Source: Bacillota bacterium (lineage in GTDB: Bacteria; Bacillota; Clostridia; Acetivibrionales; DSM-1351). From it: 64,000 nt of DNA. Where the stretch lies: contig JAEZRV010000021.1 in the NCBI GenBank assembly GCA_023444055.1, positions 62,001 to 126,000 on the forward strand, read 5' to 3'. Below, one piece after another: positions 8,829 through 17,550 of the stretch; position 1 is the first letter of the stretch; each line of letters begins with the position of its first letter. The translations under genes were made by a program, and so were the position numbers. The notes under the pieces are model-generated. The model was given only the letters and a program-made list of their open reading frames with translations. It did no database searches and had not been told where the DNA came from.

Positions 8829-8897
8829 AGGAGGTGCTGAGTCCATGTCTTTTTATTTGTGTTATCTTGAGTAGAAATGTGAGACATGGACATAGTA
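8829..8897 (+). repeat. H-family start-site hairpin, copy B
   Basis: AGGAGGTG is at 8829-8836, with stem arms 8841-8849 and 8883-8891 and a 33-nt loop. It is almost identical to copy A over about 70 bp, with one difference just before the right arm. It ends 6 nt before ATG 8898, which has no other SD. When the helix forms, the SD and ATG are separated by about 12 unpaired bases. The same 9-codon micro-ORF as in copy A is present. Confidence 0.8.
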
Positions 8898-11213
8898 ATG
8901 AAAAATATAGCGTTGATGACATGGTACCACTACAATAATTATGGAACGGTATTACAGGTGTATGCATTAAGTGAAATAGTAAAGGAACTTGGATATGATC
9001 CAAGCGTTATCAATTACATACCAAATGACAAGCATATTTGGACAATAGAGGATATGCTTAAAAACCCTGCATTTTTTACCAATAAGATAATAATGAAAAT
9101 TAAAAGAACTCTCAGAATATATAATAATCTTGAGCTTGAAAAGGATAAATTATTTGATTTGTTTAGAGAGCAGAATATTAAACTTACATGCAGTTGTCAA
9201 ACTTCATCAGAGCTATATGCATTAAATGACCAATTTGACGCATTTATTTGCGGAAGTGATCAAATATGGGCTCCAACAGTATACAATCCTAAGTATTTTT
9301 TGGATTTTGTGAATGAGGATTCTAAAATTATTGCGTATGCACCTAGCATTGGAATGTCTTCCATTAGTAATGAGTATGTCAAAGAAAATATGAAACAGCA
9401 TATACAGCGTTTTAAATACTTGTCAGTAAGAGAAGATGAAGGGAGTAAAATTATTTACAATCTTACTGGTCAACAGGCAAAAGTTGTATTAGACCCTACT
9501 TTGCTGATAAGTAAGGAGAAGTGGAACAGCCTAATATCTTCAAAAGTAGAAATAAAAGCATACAATAAGCCATATTTGTTATGCTATTTTTTAGGTCAAT
9601 CAAAAAAGAATTGGGAAAGTGCATGTAGCATAGCTAGGATACTAAATTTAGAAATATTAGTAATACCTGTTCATGAAAAAGACTATAAGAGTAAGTTTAA
9701 AACTATTGAGGGAGTTGGGCCTAATGAGTTCTTAACTCTGTTCTCAAAGGCTGAGTTTATTTGTACAGACTCTTTTCATGGAACTATATTTTCAATAATT
9801 AATGAAAAAGCATTTGTAACGTATAAGAGATTTTCTGACACAAATAAAACATCTCAGAATTCACGTATATACAATATTCTAAGCCTTTTAGAATTAGAAA
9901 GCCAACTGTATTCTGGAAGTGATAAAGATTCAATAGAAAATGCAAAAAGGATAGACTATAAAGCTGTAAACAAGTTACTTACAGAAAAACGCGAAGAATC
10001 AATAGAATATCTTAAGAAATCTTTAATCGATAGTGTAAATTCTAAGTTGCCTTCAGAGTATCAGATTACAAATACATGTTGCGGTTGTAGCACCTGCAAG
10101 GCTATTTGTCCTAAAGATGCAATATCTATTACGCTTGATGAAACTGGTTTTTTACAAGCTAAAATAGATAAAAATAATTGTATTAAGTGTGGAAAGTGCG
10201 AGTCTGTGTGTCCTTTTAACGGAAAGGCAGCATCAATAATTAAAAAGGAAAATGACAAGTTGTTTATGGGTCGTTCAAAATCCACAGAAGTATTATGTAA
10301 ATCTTCATCAGGCGGTATAGCCTTTGAAATTTCAAAGTATTGTTGTGAAAATGGATACGATATAATAGGGTGTACATATGACAATGAAAACAGGATAGCA
10401 AAACATAAGAGGATTATAGCTGGGGATTTATCTCAAATATATATTTTCCAAGGATCTAAGTATTTACAGAGCCATTTTGAGGAAATCATCAATGACGTAG
10501 CAGCTTCGCGAAAAACAGTAATATTTGGAACTCCATGCCAAATTGCTGGAATTGACAACTTGTTAAGAGTAAAAGAAAATAGATATAATTATGTACTTGT
10601 TGACCTTATTTGTCATGGAGTACCTTCACATAATTTGTGGCAGAAATACTTAGATGAGATAAATAAAGAATACCATTGTGAATCTAAGCCTAATGTGGAG
10701 TTTAGGTATAAACAAATGGGATGGAGAAAGATGCACATTAAAGTATCTAGCAATGACAATATTTATATAAATAGTGATACAAAAGATGCGTTCTTTAGAT
10801 TTTTCAAGTCAGGTAACTGCTATGCAAATTCATGCTATGAATGTAATTATCGAACAGCAAGCTGTGCAGATATCAGGCTAGGTGATTATTGGGGAGAAAA
10901 ATATAAAAAGGACAATAAAGGTGTTTCTATGGTATTAACATTAAGCCAAAAGGGTGAAATGTTGCTAGAAAGTTTACATAAAAATAATGCTATAGATTTA
11001 GAGCAAAATAATATTGATGATTATTGGAATATTCAACTTCCGTATAATCCTAAAAAGCCGTTGTTTTACGAACATTTACTGTCGAATTTAAAGAATAATG
11101 ATAGTACATTAAAGGTTCTGGCTAATAAGTATTGTAAACAATATGAACAATCTCAAGTAATATATAAAATAGCTGGAAAATGCAAACTAGCAGTTAAAAA
11201 GCTTATCGGATAA
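8898..11213 (+). CDS. Polysaccharide pyruvyltransferase fused to ferredoxin/FrhB-type domain
   Basis: This is a single 771-residue frame. Residues 1 to about 370 match the polysaccharide pyruvyltransferase (CsaB-like) fold, starting with a glycine/tyrosine-rich segment and including ICGSDQIWAP and TDSFHGTIFS. Then come two 4Fe-4S motifs, CCGCSTCKAICP (about residue 393) and CIKCGKCESVCP (about 428). An FrhB-type domain follows with SSSGGIAFEI, FGTPCQIAG (about 544) and LICHGVPS. The first part would add pyruvyl ketals to a glycan; the redox partner and role of the second part are not known to me. I chose ATG 8898 over the in-frame ATG 8886 because 8886 lies inside the hairpin arm. Confidence 0.85.
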   Translation: MKNIALMTWYHYNNYGTVLQVYALSEIVKELGYDPSVINYIPNDKHIWTIEDMLKNPAFFTNKIIMKIKRTLRIYNNLELEKDKLFDLFREQNIKLTCSCQTSSELYALNDQFDAFICGSDQIWAPTVYNPKYFLDFVNEDSKIIAYAPSIGMSSISNEYVKENMKQHIQRFKYLSVREDEGSKIIYNLTGQQAKVVLDPTLLISKEKWNSLISSKVEIKAYNKPYLLCYFLGQSKKNWESACSIARILNLEILVIPVHEKDYKSKFKTIEGVGPNEFLTLFSKAEFICTDSFHGTIFSIINEKAFVTYKRFSDTNKTSQNSRIYNILSLLELESQLYSGSDKDSIENAKRIDYKAVNKLLTEKREESIEYLKKSLIDSVNSKLPSEYQITNTCCGCSTCKAICPKDAISITLDETGFLQAKIDKNNCIKCGKCESVCPFNGKAASIIKKENDKLFMGRSKSTEVLCKSSSGGIAFEISKYCCENGYDIIGCTYDNENRIAKHKRIIAGDLSQIYIFQGSKYLQSHFEEIINDVAASRKTVIFGTPCQIAGIDNLLRVKENRYNYVLVDLICHGVPSHNLWQKYLDEINKEYHCESKPNVEFRYKQMGWRKMHIKVSSNDNIYINSDTKDAFFRFFKSGNCYANSCYECNYRTASCADIRLGDYWGEKYKKDNKGVSMVLTLSQKGEMLLESLHKNNAIDLEQNNIDDYWNIQLPYNPKKPLFYEHLLSNLKNNDSTLKVLANKYCKQYEQSQVIYKIAGKCKLAVKKLIG

Positions 11214-11250
11214 GGGGATAAAGGTTGAATCAAATTACTTAAATTTTCAA

Positions 11251-11317
11251 AGGGGGTGCCGAGTCCATGTCATTTCTTTCATGTGATTTTGTGTAGAATG
11301 CGGGACATGGACATAAT
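11251..11317 (+). repeat. H-family start-site hairpin, copy C
   Basis: AGGGGGTG is at 11251-11258, the stem is GTCCATGTC 11263-11271 with GACATGGAC 11304-11312, and the loop is 32 nt. It ends 5 nt before ATG 11318 of the flippase gene, which has no closer SD. The internal ATG at 11267 opens a 9-codon micro-ORF (MSFLSCDFV). It has the same length as in copies A and B although the loop sequence differs. Confidence 0.8.
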
Positions 11318-12736
11318 ATGAGTAGTGCAAATAGAATGGTAAAAACAACTGCGATATATTTTGTTGGTAATTTTGCGTCAAAACTGTTAACTTTCTTTTT
11401 ATTGCCCATATATGCGGCTTTTTTAAACCCTGATTCTTTTGGAACAGTAGATTTGGTAATAAGCACTTTGCCTCTGATTGCACCTATTTTCACTTTACAA
11501 TCAACTGAGAGTGTATTTAGATTTATTTGTGGTGTAGAGTCTGATAAGAAAGTAAAAATGAGCATTTCTAATGCATTAGGGATTTTCGGTTTTGGAATGA
11601 CTGTATTTACAATTCTATTTATTCCTATATCAATAATAAGTAAATATAGTAACTCGGTTTTATTATATTTATATTTTATATCCTCTTACGTTCTTGTATT
11701 TTCGCAGCAAGTTACTAGAGGTGTTAAAAAAAATAAGGAGTATGCTGTAGCTGGAGTTCTTACGACTATAATTCAAGCTACATTAAATATAATTTTGATT
11801 ATCAGCTTTAAAATGCAGGCAGAATCGCTTTTGATCTCTGCAACTGTGGCTTCAATAGTAATCTCAATTTTCCTTATCTACAAATCAAATATGTGGAGCT
11901 ACATAAATTTTAAGCTGATAAATAAGGCTGAAATAAAAAGTCAACTAAAATATGGTATACCTTTAATTCCTAATCAAATTTGCTGGTGGGCAAATAGTGC
12001 ATTTTGCAAATATGTATTGCTGTATTTCTGGGGAACAAATGATACTGGTATTTTCGCTTTTTCCAGCAAATTTCCTAGCCTAATATTAACAATAAACTCA
12101 ATTTTTCTACTTGCATTTGTAGAAAATCTCATAATCGAATACAAATCTCCAGATGTTAGTAGCTTTTTTTCAAAATGGTTCAAATTATTTTTGGCTTTTC
12201 AAATAATACTAGTGGCATTGCTTTTACCTATAACAAAAATATATTATATTTTCACAATTTCATCAAACTACAAAACATCTATATTATATGTGCCAATTTT
12301 ATATTTAAGCTCACTATTTAGTGCGCTTTCCTCAATGATTGGCAGCATTTACACTGCCTCAATGAAAACAGTACATGCATTTACAACAACACTGGTTTCT
12401 GCTTGTACAAATGTTATCTTAGGAGTATTGCTGATTCCTAAGCTTGGGATTTGGGGTGTCTGCATAGCAAATTTAATTTCCGCGATAGTATTTCTAGCAG
12501 TTAGAGTTGTTACAATTAAAAAAATAATGGTAATCAAATATAATGTACTTGAGCTACTGCCAGCAATAATTATTCTTATATTATCATTTGTATGGTACTA
12601 CATATTTGGAATGTATTCGCAAATAATACCTGTGTCGTTAGTAGCAATATTTGTATTTTTTAGATACAGAAAAGAATTGAATTTAGTATTAGATTTATTT
12701 AGGAATAAGATAAAAAATTTATCAGGTAATGGATAA
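11318..12736 (+). CDS. Wzx-type oligosaccharide flippase
   Basis: This 472-residue integral membrane protein has about 12-14 predicted membrane segments and the polysaccharide-biosynthesis flippase (MOP/MATE superfamily) pattern. It starts TTAIYFVGNFASKLLTFFLL, with a basic loop and a charged cytoplasmic C-terminus. It probably moves lipid-linked repeat units across the membrane, pairing with the Wzy-like polymerase at 6650-7846. ATG 11318 lies 5 nt after hairpin copy C and has no independent SD, so translation should depend on that element. Confidence 0.88.
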   Translation: MSSANRMVKTTAIYFVGNFASKLLTFFLLPIYAAFLNPDSFGTVDLVISTLPLIAPIFTLQSTESVFRFICGVESDKKVKMSISNALGIFGFGMTVFTILFIPISIISKYSNSVLLYLYFISSYVLVFSQQVTRGVKKNKEYAVAGVLTTIIQATLNIILIISFKMQAESLLISATVASIVISIFLIYKSNMWSYINFKLINKAEIKSQLKYGIPLIPNQICWWANSAFCKYVLLYFWGTNDTGIFAFSSKFPSLILTINSIFLLAFVENLIIEYKSPDVSSFFSKWFKLFLAFQIILVALLLPITKIYYIFTISSNYKTSILYVPILYLSSLFSALSSMIGSIYTASMKTVHAFTTTLVSACTNVILGVLLIPKLGIWGVCIANLISAIVFLAVRVVTIKKIMVIKYNVLELLPAIIILILSFVWYYIFGMYSQIIPVSLVAIFVFFRYRKELNLVLDLFRNKIKNLSGNG

Positions 12737-12899
12737 AGTTAAGCCCTATACTAAATTAAACAATATTTTATACTTTTTATCAACTTATGACAATTGTATT
12801 TAAAGTAATATAATTGTATACTTGTAGATGCATTAAAATAATACAAGATTTTATAAAATTATTTAATATTTTTAAAGTTAAATTTGGGTGGGGGCTTTT

Positions 12900-14300
12900 T
12901 TGAGTAGTAGTAGGTTTAATTTTGATAGAAAAGTAATGATATTTATTGATATCTTACTAACCATAAGTGCTTTTTTTATAGCATATTTTGTAAGAAATAC
13001 ATTCTTTGGAAGGATATTCGGATATTTATCCCCATTTAGTGCATACACATGGATAATAGTAATGGCAGCAATCATTTTTCCGGTTTGTATGTCGATATTT
13101 AAAATGTATGAGGGATTACTTGAAGATAAAATAAAAACAACAATTATTAAAGCGCCGATTTCTATTTTTGTAAGTATAATATGCATGTCTGCAATTTTAT
13201 TTCTAACAAAAGACAAATCCCTGAGCAGATTGCTTTTAGGCATATTCGGATGCACAGAAGTGGCTATTATAGTTTTAGAGAGAATAGTATTAAAAGGGAT
13301 TCAGCATTTATATTTAAAAAAAAGTGTACATAAAGCAAATGTTATAATAGTTGGTTGCGGGAATATTGGAAAATTATATTATGAAAGATCTCAGGAATGT
13401 AACCAAGCAGATATTAATATTATAGGTTTTATAGCTCTTGATGAGTCTCAAAACAATGTAGTAGATAATAAACATATTGTTGGCACAATAAATGATTTGG
13501 GAAGAATAGCAAAACAAAATGATGTAAGTGAAGTAATAATTGCTCTTACTATAGAAGAGTATCACAATATGGAAAATGTACTTTCCGCATGTGATAGGGA
13601 AGGGTTAAGGGTAAGCATTTTACCGGCTTATTTCGAATTTCTAAAAGTAAATATGCGAGTAGAGAATGTATTTGGTATTCCTATTATAAATTTACGAGAG
13701 GTGCCGTTAGATTCTATTAAAAATAGATTTTTAAAAAGAGCTTTTGATATTGTAGTATCTTTTTTTGCAATAATACTGTTATCACCTGTATATATAACAA
13801 TAGCATTGGGGGTAAAGCTGACGTCACCTGGACCTATTCTTTTTAAACAGGAGCGTGTTGGCATAGGAAATAAGCCGTTTATGATGCTAAAGTTCCGTTC
13901 TATGTGTGTTCAGAAGGAAGAAGAAGAAAAGACAAAGTGGACTACACCAAATGATTTAAGAGTTACTAGGTTTGGTACATTTATCAGAAAGACAAGCTTG
14001 GATGAGTTACCCCAGTTTTTTAATGTATTAAAAGGTGATATGAGCATTATAGGCCCTAGACCAGAAAGGCCTTACTGGGTGGAAAAGTTTAAAGAAGAAG
14101 TCCCGAACTATATGCTTAGACACTACATAAAAACCGGAATTACAGGCTGGGCGCAGGTAAATGGGTTCCGTGGCGATACATCTATAGAGGAAAGAATTAA
14201 TTGTGATAACTTCTATATACATAATTGGAGTATATGGATGGATATCAAAATAATATTTATGACAGTCATTGAAACTCTTTTTAGAAGAAATGCATATTAA
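12900..14300 (+). CDS. Polyprenyl glycosylphosphotransferase (full-length, WcaJ-type)
   Basis: This 466-residue enzyme starts the repeat unit by transferring a sugar-1-phosphate to undecaprenyl phosphate. Its N-terminal part has four to five membrane segments. A CoA-binding-like Rossmann region follows (IIVGCGNIGKLYYERS, near residue 145). The C-terminal catalytic domain has KFRSM, RKTSLDELPQFFNVLKGDMS, GPRPERP and ITGWAQVNGFRGD. Compared with the transferase at 265-933, only this one has the long N-terminus. GGGTGGGGG (12886-12894) precedes TTG 12900, my preferred start; GTG 12888 is in frame but overlaps that SD. Confidence 0.9.
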   Translation: MSSSRFNFDRKVMIFIDILLTISAFFIAYFVRNTFFGRIFGYLSPFSAYTWIIVMAAIIFPVCMSIFKMYEGLLEDKIKTTIIKAPISIFVSIICMSAILFLTKDKSLSRLLLGIFGCTEVAIIVLERIVLKGIQHLYLKKSVHKANVIIVGCGNIGKLYYERSQECNQADINIIGFIALDESQNNVVDNKHIVGTINDLGRIAKQNDVSEVIIALTIEEYHNMENVLSACDREGLRVSILPAYFEFLKVNMRVENVFGIPIINLREVPLDSIKNRFLKRAFDIVVSFFAIILLSPVYITIALGVKLTSPGPILFKQERVGIGNKPFMMLKFRSMCVQKEEEEKTKWTTPNDLRVTRFGTFIRKTSLDELPQFFNVLKGDMSIIGPRPERPYWVEKFKEEVPNYMLRHYIKTGITGWAQVNGFRGDTSIEERINCDNFYIHNWSIWMDIKIIFMTVIETLFRRNAY

Positions 14301-14464
14301 AAACTTTTTTATTTATCAATAAATATATTGACCTTTATCATATCAAAATATAAAATATTAAAAGTATGAGTTAAACGGAAAGAGTTTTCATATAATTAAA
14401 ATTTTTTATAAATACATTTCTATATATTGTATTCTAGTAGGAATATGTCGAGAGGAGCAGAACA

Positions 14465-16072
14465 ATGTCAGTAAAGTATATCTTCGTAACTGGTGGTGTG
14501 GTATCCGGATTAGGAAAAGGAATTACAGCAGCATCATTGGGAAGACTTTTAAAAGCAAGAGGAGTACATGTAACTATTCAAAAATTTGATCCATATATAA
14601 ATGTAGACCCAGGTACTATGAGTCCATATCAGCATGGAGAGGTTTATGTAACGGAGGATGGAGCAGAGACAGACCTTGATTTAGGACACTATGAGAGGTT
14701 TATTGATGAGAACCTTAGTAAGAATAGCAATATTACAACAGGCAAAATCTACTGGTCTATTATTAATAAAGAGAGAAAAGGTGATTTTCTCGGAGGTACT
14801 GTTCAGGTAATACCACATATTACTAATGAAATAAAAGACAGAGTATATAGGGTGGGAAAAGCTGAAAGAACTGATGTTGTTATTACAGAAATAGGCGGAA
14901 CTGTTGGAGACATAGAGAGTCTTCCATTTCTTGAAGCTATAAGACAAGTATCTACAGATGTTGGAAGAGAAAATGTTATGTATATACATGTAACACTTGT
15001 TCCATATCTTGGTAAATCAGAAGAGCTTAAAACAAAGCCAACGCAGCATAGTGTTAAGGAACTGAGAAGTATAGGAATCCAGCCTGATGTTATAGTTTGC
15101 AGAACTGAAAAGTTCATATCACAGGATATGAAGGACAAGATAAGTCTTTTTTGTAATGTACCAGAAGGTGCGGTAGTTCAGAACCTTGATGCGGAAGTTC
15201 TTTATGAGGTTCCTCTAATGCTTGAACAGGAAGGACTTGCAAAAATAGTATGCAAGAGATTAGGCATAGAATGCAAAGAACCAGATTTGACTGAATGGGA
15301 AGAAATGGTCAGAAGGCAGAAAGACCCAAAGAGCTCTGTTACAATTGCTTTAGTTGGTAAATATGTTGAATTGCATGATGCTTACTTGAGTGTTGCTGAA
15401 TCATTACGCCATGGTGGAATAGGCAATGATGTTGAGGTTGATATAAAATGGGTAAATTCTGAAGAGGTTGAAAGTGCTGATATTAGCGAATACCTAAAAG
15501 ACGTAGATGGAATTATCGTTCCAGGTGGCTTTGGCGATAGAGGAATAGAGGGTAAAATATCTGCCATTACCTATGCTAGAGAGAATAAAATACCATTGTT
15601 CGGAATATGCCTTGGTATGCAGATGGCTGTTGTTGAGTTTGCAAGAAATGTTGCAGGACTTCACGATGCAAACAGCTCTGAGTTCGGAGAAACTCCATAT
15701 CCAGTAATTGATTTAATGCCAGACCAGCGTGATATTGATGAGATGGGCGGTACAATGAGATTGGGCGTTTATCCTTGTAAACTTAATGAAAATACAAAAA
15801 TAAGTGAGATTTATAAGGATGAGCTTATTTATGAGAGACATAGGCATAGGTATGAATTCAACAATGAATATCGTGACATTCTTATGAAGAGTGGAATGAT
15901 TCTATCAGGCCTTTCACCAAGCGGAAAGCTTGTTGAGACTGTTGAGTTACCTGATCACCCATGGTTTATTGGTGTTCAGTTCCACCCAGAATTCAAATCA
16001 AGACCTAATAAGCCACATCCTTTATTCAAAGATTTTATTAGGGCTGCTTATGATAAAAAACAAAATTCATAG
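14465..16072 (+). CDS. pyrG: CTP synthase
   Basis: This enzyme makes CTP from UTP, ATP and glutamine. The 535 residues are full length. The N-terminal synthetase domain begins KYIFVTGGVVSGLGKGITAA with its P-loop. The C-terminal class I glutamine amidotransferase domain has the nucleophile Cys in LFGICLGMQMAVVEF and the catalytic His-Glu in VQFHPEFKSRP. AGAGGAGC sits 6 nt before ATG 14465. It follows the polysaccharide cluster after 164 bp without a clear strong terminator, so read-through is possible. It ends before a good terminator at 16129-16159. Confidence 0.98.
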   Translation: MSVKYIFVTGGVVSGLGKGITAASLGRLLKARGVHVTIQKFDPYINVDPGTMSPYQHGEVYVTEDGAETDLDLGHYERFIDENLSKNSNITTGKIYWSIINKERKGDFLGGTVQVIPHITNEIKDRVYRVGKAERTDVVITEIGGTVGDIESLPFLEAIRQVSTDVGRENVMYIHVTLVPYLGKSEELKTKPTQHSVKELRSIGIQPDVIVCRTEKFISQDMKDKISLFCNVPEGAVVQNLDAEVLYEVPLMLEQEGLAKIVCKRLGIECKEPDLTEWEEMVRRQKDPKSSVTIALVGKYVELHDAYLSVAESLRHGGIGNDVEVDIKWVNSEEVESADISEYLKDVDGIIVPGGFGDRGIEGKISAITYARENKIPLFGICLGMQMAVVEFARNVAGLHDANSSEFGETPYPVIDLMPDQRDIDEMGGTMRLGVYPCKLNENTKISEIYKDELIYERHRHRYEFNNEYRDILMKSGMILSGLSPSGKLVETVELPDHPWFIGVQFHPEFKSRPNKPHPLFKDFIRAAYDKKQNS

Positions 16073-16128
16073 TTCAGTTTAAGTATTTATAGAAATATAA
16101 AATAATTAGAATAATAACAAATGCAAAA

Positions 16129-16159
16129 ACAAGTGATGATAATGTCACTTGTTTTTTTT
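16129..16159 (+). terminator. Rho-independent terminator after pyrG
   Basis: ACAAGTGA (16129-16136) pairs with TCACTTGT (16145-16152), and seven T follow. P-family repeat copy 2 begins exactly in this T-run. Confidence 0.85.
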
Positions 16160-16218
16160 ATACTAATTTGCATTTAAAAATGTGGTATCACATTTTTAAA
16201 TACGAAATAGTATTATTA
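16159..16218. repeat. Palindromic intergenic repeat, family P, copy 2
   Basis: It has the same ends and spacing as copy 1 (7857-7917). The core ATTTAAAAATGTG / CACATTTTTAAAT is perfectly palindromic around GTAT. The core-tip bases differ from copy 1 but remain complementary. Confidence 0.7.
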
Positions 16219-16241
16219 CCCTTTTAAAATTTTCATGATTT

Positions 16242-16289
16242 GTATAATTGTTTGAATATTTGACAATAATTATTTGTGAAACCTTATAG
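16242..16289 (+). promoter_or_regulatory. Candidate spoIIR promoters (sigma-F-like and sigma-A-like)
   Basis: GTATA (16242-16246), then 15 nt, then GACAATAAT (16262-16270) resembles a sigma-F promoter, the expected class for spoIIR. The first G of the -10 GG is not followed by a second. Overlapping it, TTGACA (16260-16265), 18 nt and TTATAG (16284-16289) could serve sigma-A. A hairpin AGCTTCA/TGAAGCT (16288-16317) follows. The assignment is tentative. Confidence 0.35.
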
Positions 16290-16365
16290 CTTCAGATGTA
16301 TAAAAACTATTGAAGCTAATAAAGCTTAAATATTATAAAAATGGGGAATTTGGGAGGGGAAGATT

Positions 16366-17082
16366 ATGAATAGGGGAGTATTATTTTTAAAGTCAAATAC
16401 AGTTAGTAAAAAGAAAGAAAATATAATAAAGCTTGTAATTATAGCATTAATTTTATCGGTGCTTGCGGCATGGATGGTGTCAAATACTTATGCTAAAGAT
16501 GTGAATGCAGGACTTTCACAGAACCTAGTAAGGCTCCATGTTATTGCAAATAGCGATTCCAAAGCAGATCAAGAACTTAAACTGAAAGTTCGTGACGAAA
16601 TAATTGAATATATGAAGGTACAGCTTGCGAATTCAAAAGATATTAATGAAACTAGGAATATAATAAATAATAATTTGAAAAATATAGAAAAAGTATCTCA
16701 TGAAGTAATAGTTAAGAATAACAGCAGCTATAGTGTTAAGGCTACTTTGGGCAATTATGATTTTCCTACAAAGGTTTATGGAGATGTGGCATTACCAGCT
16801 GGTGAGTATGAAGCTCTTAGGGTTGTTATAGGAGATGGAGCAGGTGCTAATTGGTGGTGTGTACTTTTCCCACCGCTATGCTTCTGTGATGCAACTCATG
16901 GTACAATACCTGATTCAGTAAAGAAGGATTTAAAAACTTCACTTTCTAATGAGGAATATAGGCTAATAACTTCTGTAGATAACGATGAAGATATACCAAT
17001 TAAAATAAGATTTAAAGTTGTTGAGTTCCTACAGGGCTCTAAAATAAAGGTTACTGGTGCGATTAATAGAATGTTCAAGTAA
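16366..17082 (+). CDS. spoIIR: Stage II sporulation protein R
   Basis: SpoIIR is the secreted forespore signal that triggers SpoIIGA to process pro-sigma-E in the mother cell. The 238 residues comprise an N-terminal signal/anchor segment at about 23-40, then the family motif NLVRLHVIANSDS with DQELKLKVRDEI, a central strand-rich domain, and WWCVLFPPLCF. GGGAGGGGAAG precedes ATG 16366. It is a single gene with its own promoter region. Its presence shows the organism is an endospore former or derives from one. Confidence 0.95.
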   Translation: MNRGVLFLKSNTVSKKKENIIKLVIIALILSVLAAWMVSNTYAKDVNAGLSQNLVRLHVIANSDSKADQELKLKVRDEIIEYMKVQLANSKDINETRNIINNNLKNIEKVSHEVIVKNNSSYSVKATLGNYDFPTKVYGDVALPAGEYEALRVVIGDGAGANWWCVLFPPLCFCDATHGTIPDSVKKDLKTSLSNEEYRLITSVDNDEDIPIKIRFKVVEFLQGSKIKVTGAINRMFK

Positions 17083-17126
17083 ATGCAAGTATTTTTCTAT
17101 AGTCAATAATTGGCTTAGAATCATAT

Positions 17127-17340
17127 AACGAGGCAAGAAAATGTCCCCCTCTTCTATAAGTGGGCGGGTACTGCATTTGGTTTTCAGGCGGTGAGTATAT
17201 CTCCTGCCTCGTTGAAACGTCGCTGATGTAATGAAATTTTTCTACAATCGAAAAATTTCATTTTGAATCTAGGCGTTATAAAAATCTCTTTCTAGAACAA
17301 AGGGCTATATAGTATAACATACTATACAGTCCTTTGTTCT
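17127..17340 (+). ncRNA. Candidate structured leader RNA upstream of mgtC, part 1
   Basis: There are three consecutive strong stems. AACGAGGCA (17127-17135) pairs perfectly with 17205-17213 and closes an 87-nt domain. A 12-bp hairpin pairs 17230-17241 with 17251-17262. A 22-bp hairpin with one mismatch pairs 17294-17315 with 17319-17340 and has only 3 nt in its loop. The last has no T-run. The sequence does not match the M-box core as I know it, so the class is unknown. Confidence 0.45.
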
Positions 17341-17439
17341 GCATGTAGTAAAATTGAGTAAATAAAAAAATAATAGTATCCGATATATTAGTCATAAATG
17401 TAATGCTTTAGTATAAGTGTTGATATAATAATATAAAAA

Positions 17440-17514
17440 GCTGGAAGCGCCAATTAATGTCGGCTAAAAATTCGGCGCTATCGAGCAACGGCTTTAAACC
17501 GTAATTGGCTTTAG
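17440..17514 (+). promoter_or_regulatory. Candidate two-state leader fold just before mgtC
   Basis: AGCGCC (17446-17451) can pair with GGCGCT (17474-17479). Alternatively CCAATTA (17450-17456) can pair with TAATTGG (17502-17508). The two pairings share bases and exclude each other, as in a riboswitch expression platform. The SD GGAGG of mgtC lies 31 nt downstream (17539-17543). Ligand and class are unknown. Confidence 0.4.
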
Positions 17515-17550
17515 CAAATTTTTACCCAAAATGTGCATGGAGGATTTTTA

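Noticed and set aside
8898..11213. Fusion as a frameshift or assembly artefact
   Set aside because: The frame is open through both domains without a stop and codon use does not change at the junction.
17161..17176. T-box-like GGGCGGGTACTGC in the mgtC leader
   Set aside because: It resembles the T-box AGGGTGGNACCGCG only in part; the invariant TGG bulge is missing and mgtC is not an amino-acid gene.
17100..17530. M-box (Mg2+) riboswitch for mgtC
   Set aside because: The expected core blocks around GGTGAGGCTCCT and the GCTACTGCCC region are absent as far as I can align by eye, so I report only an unassigned structured leader.
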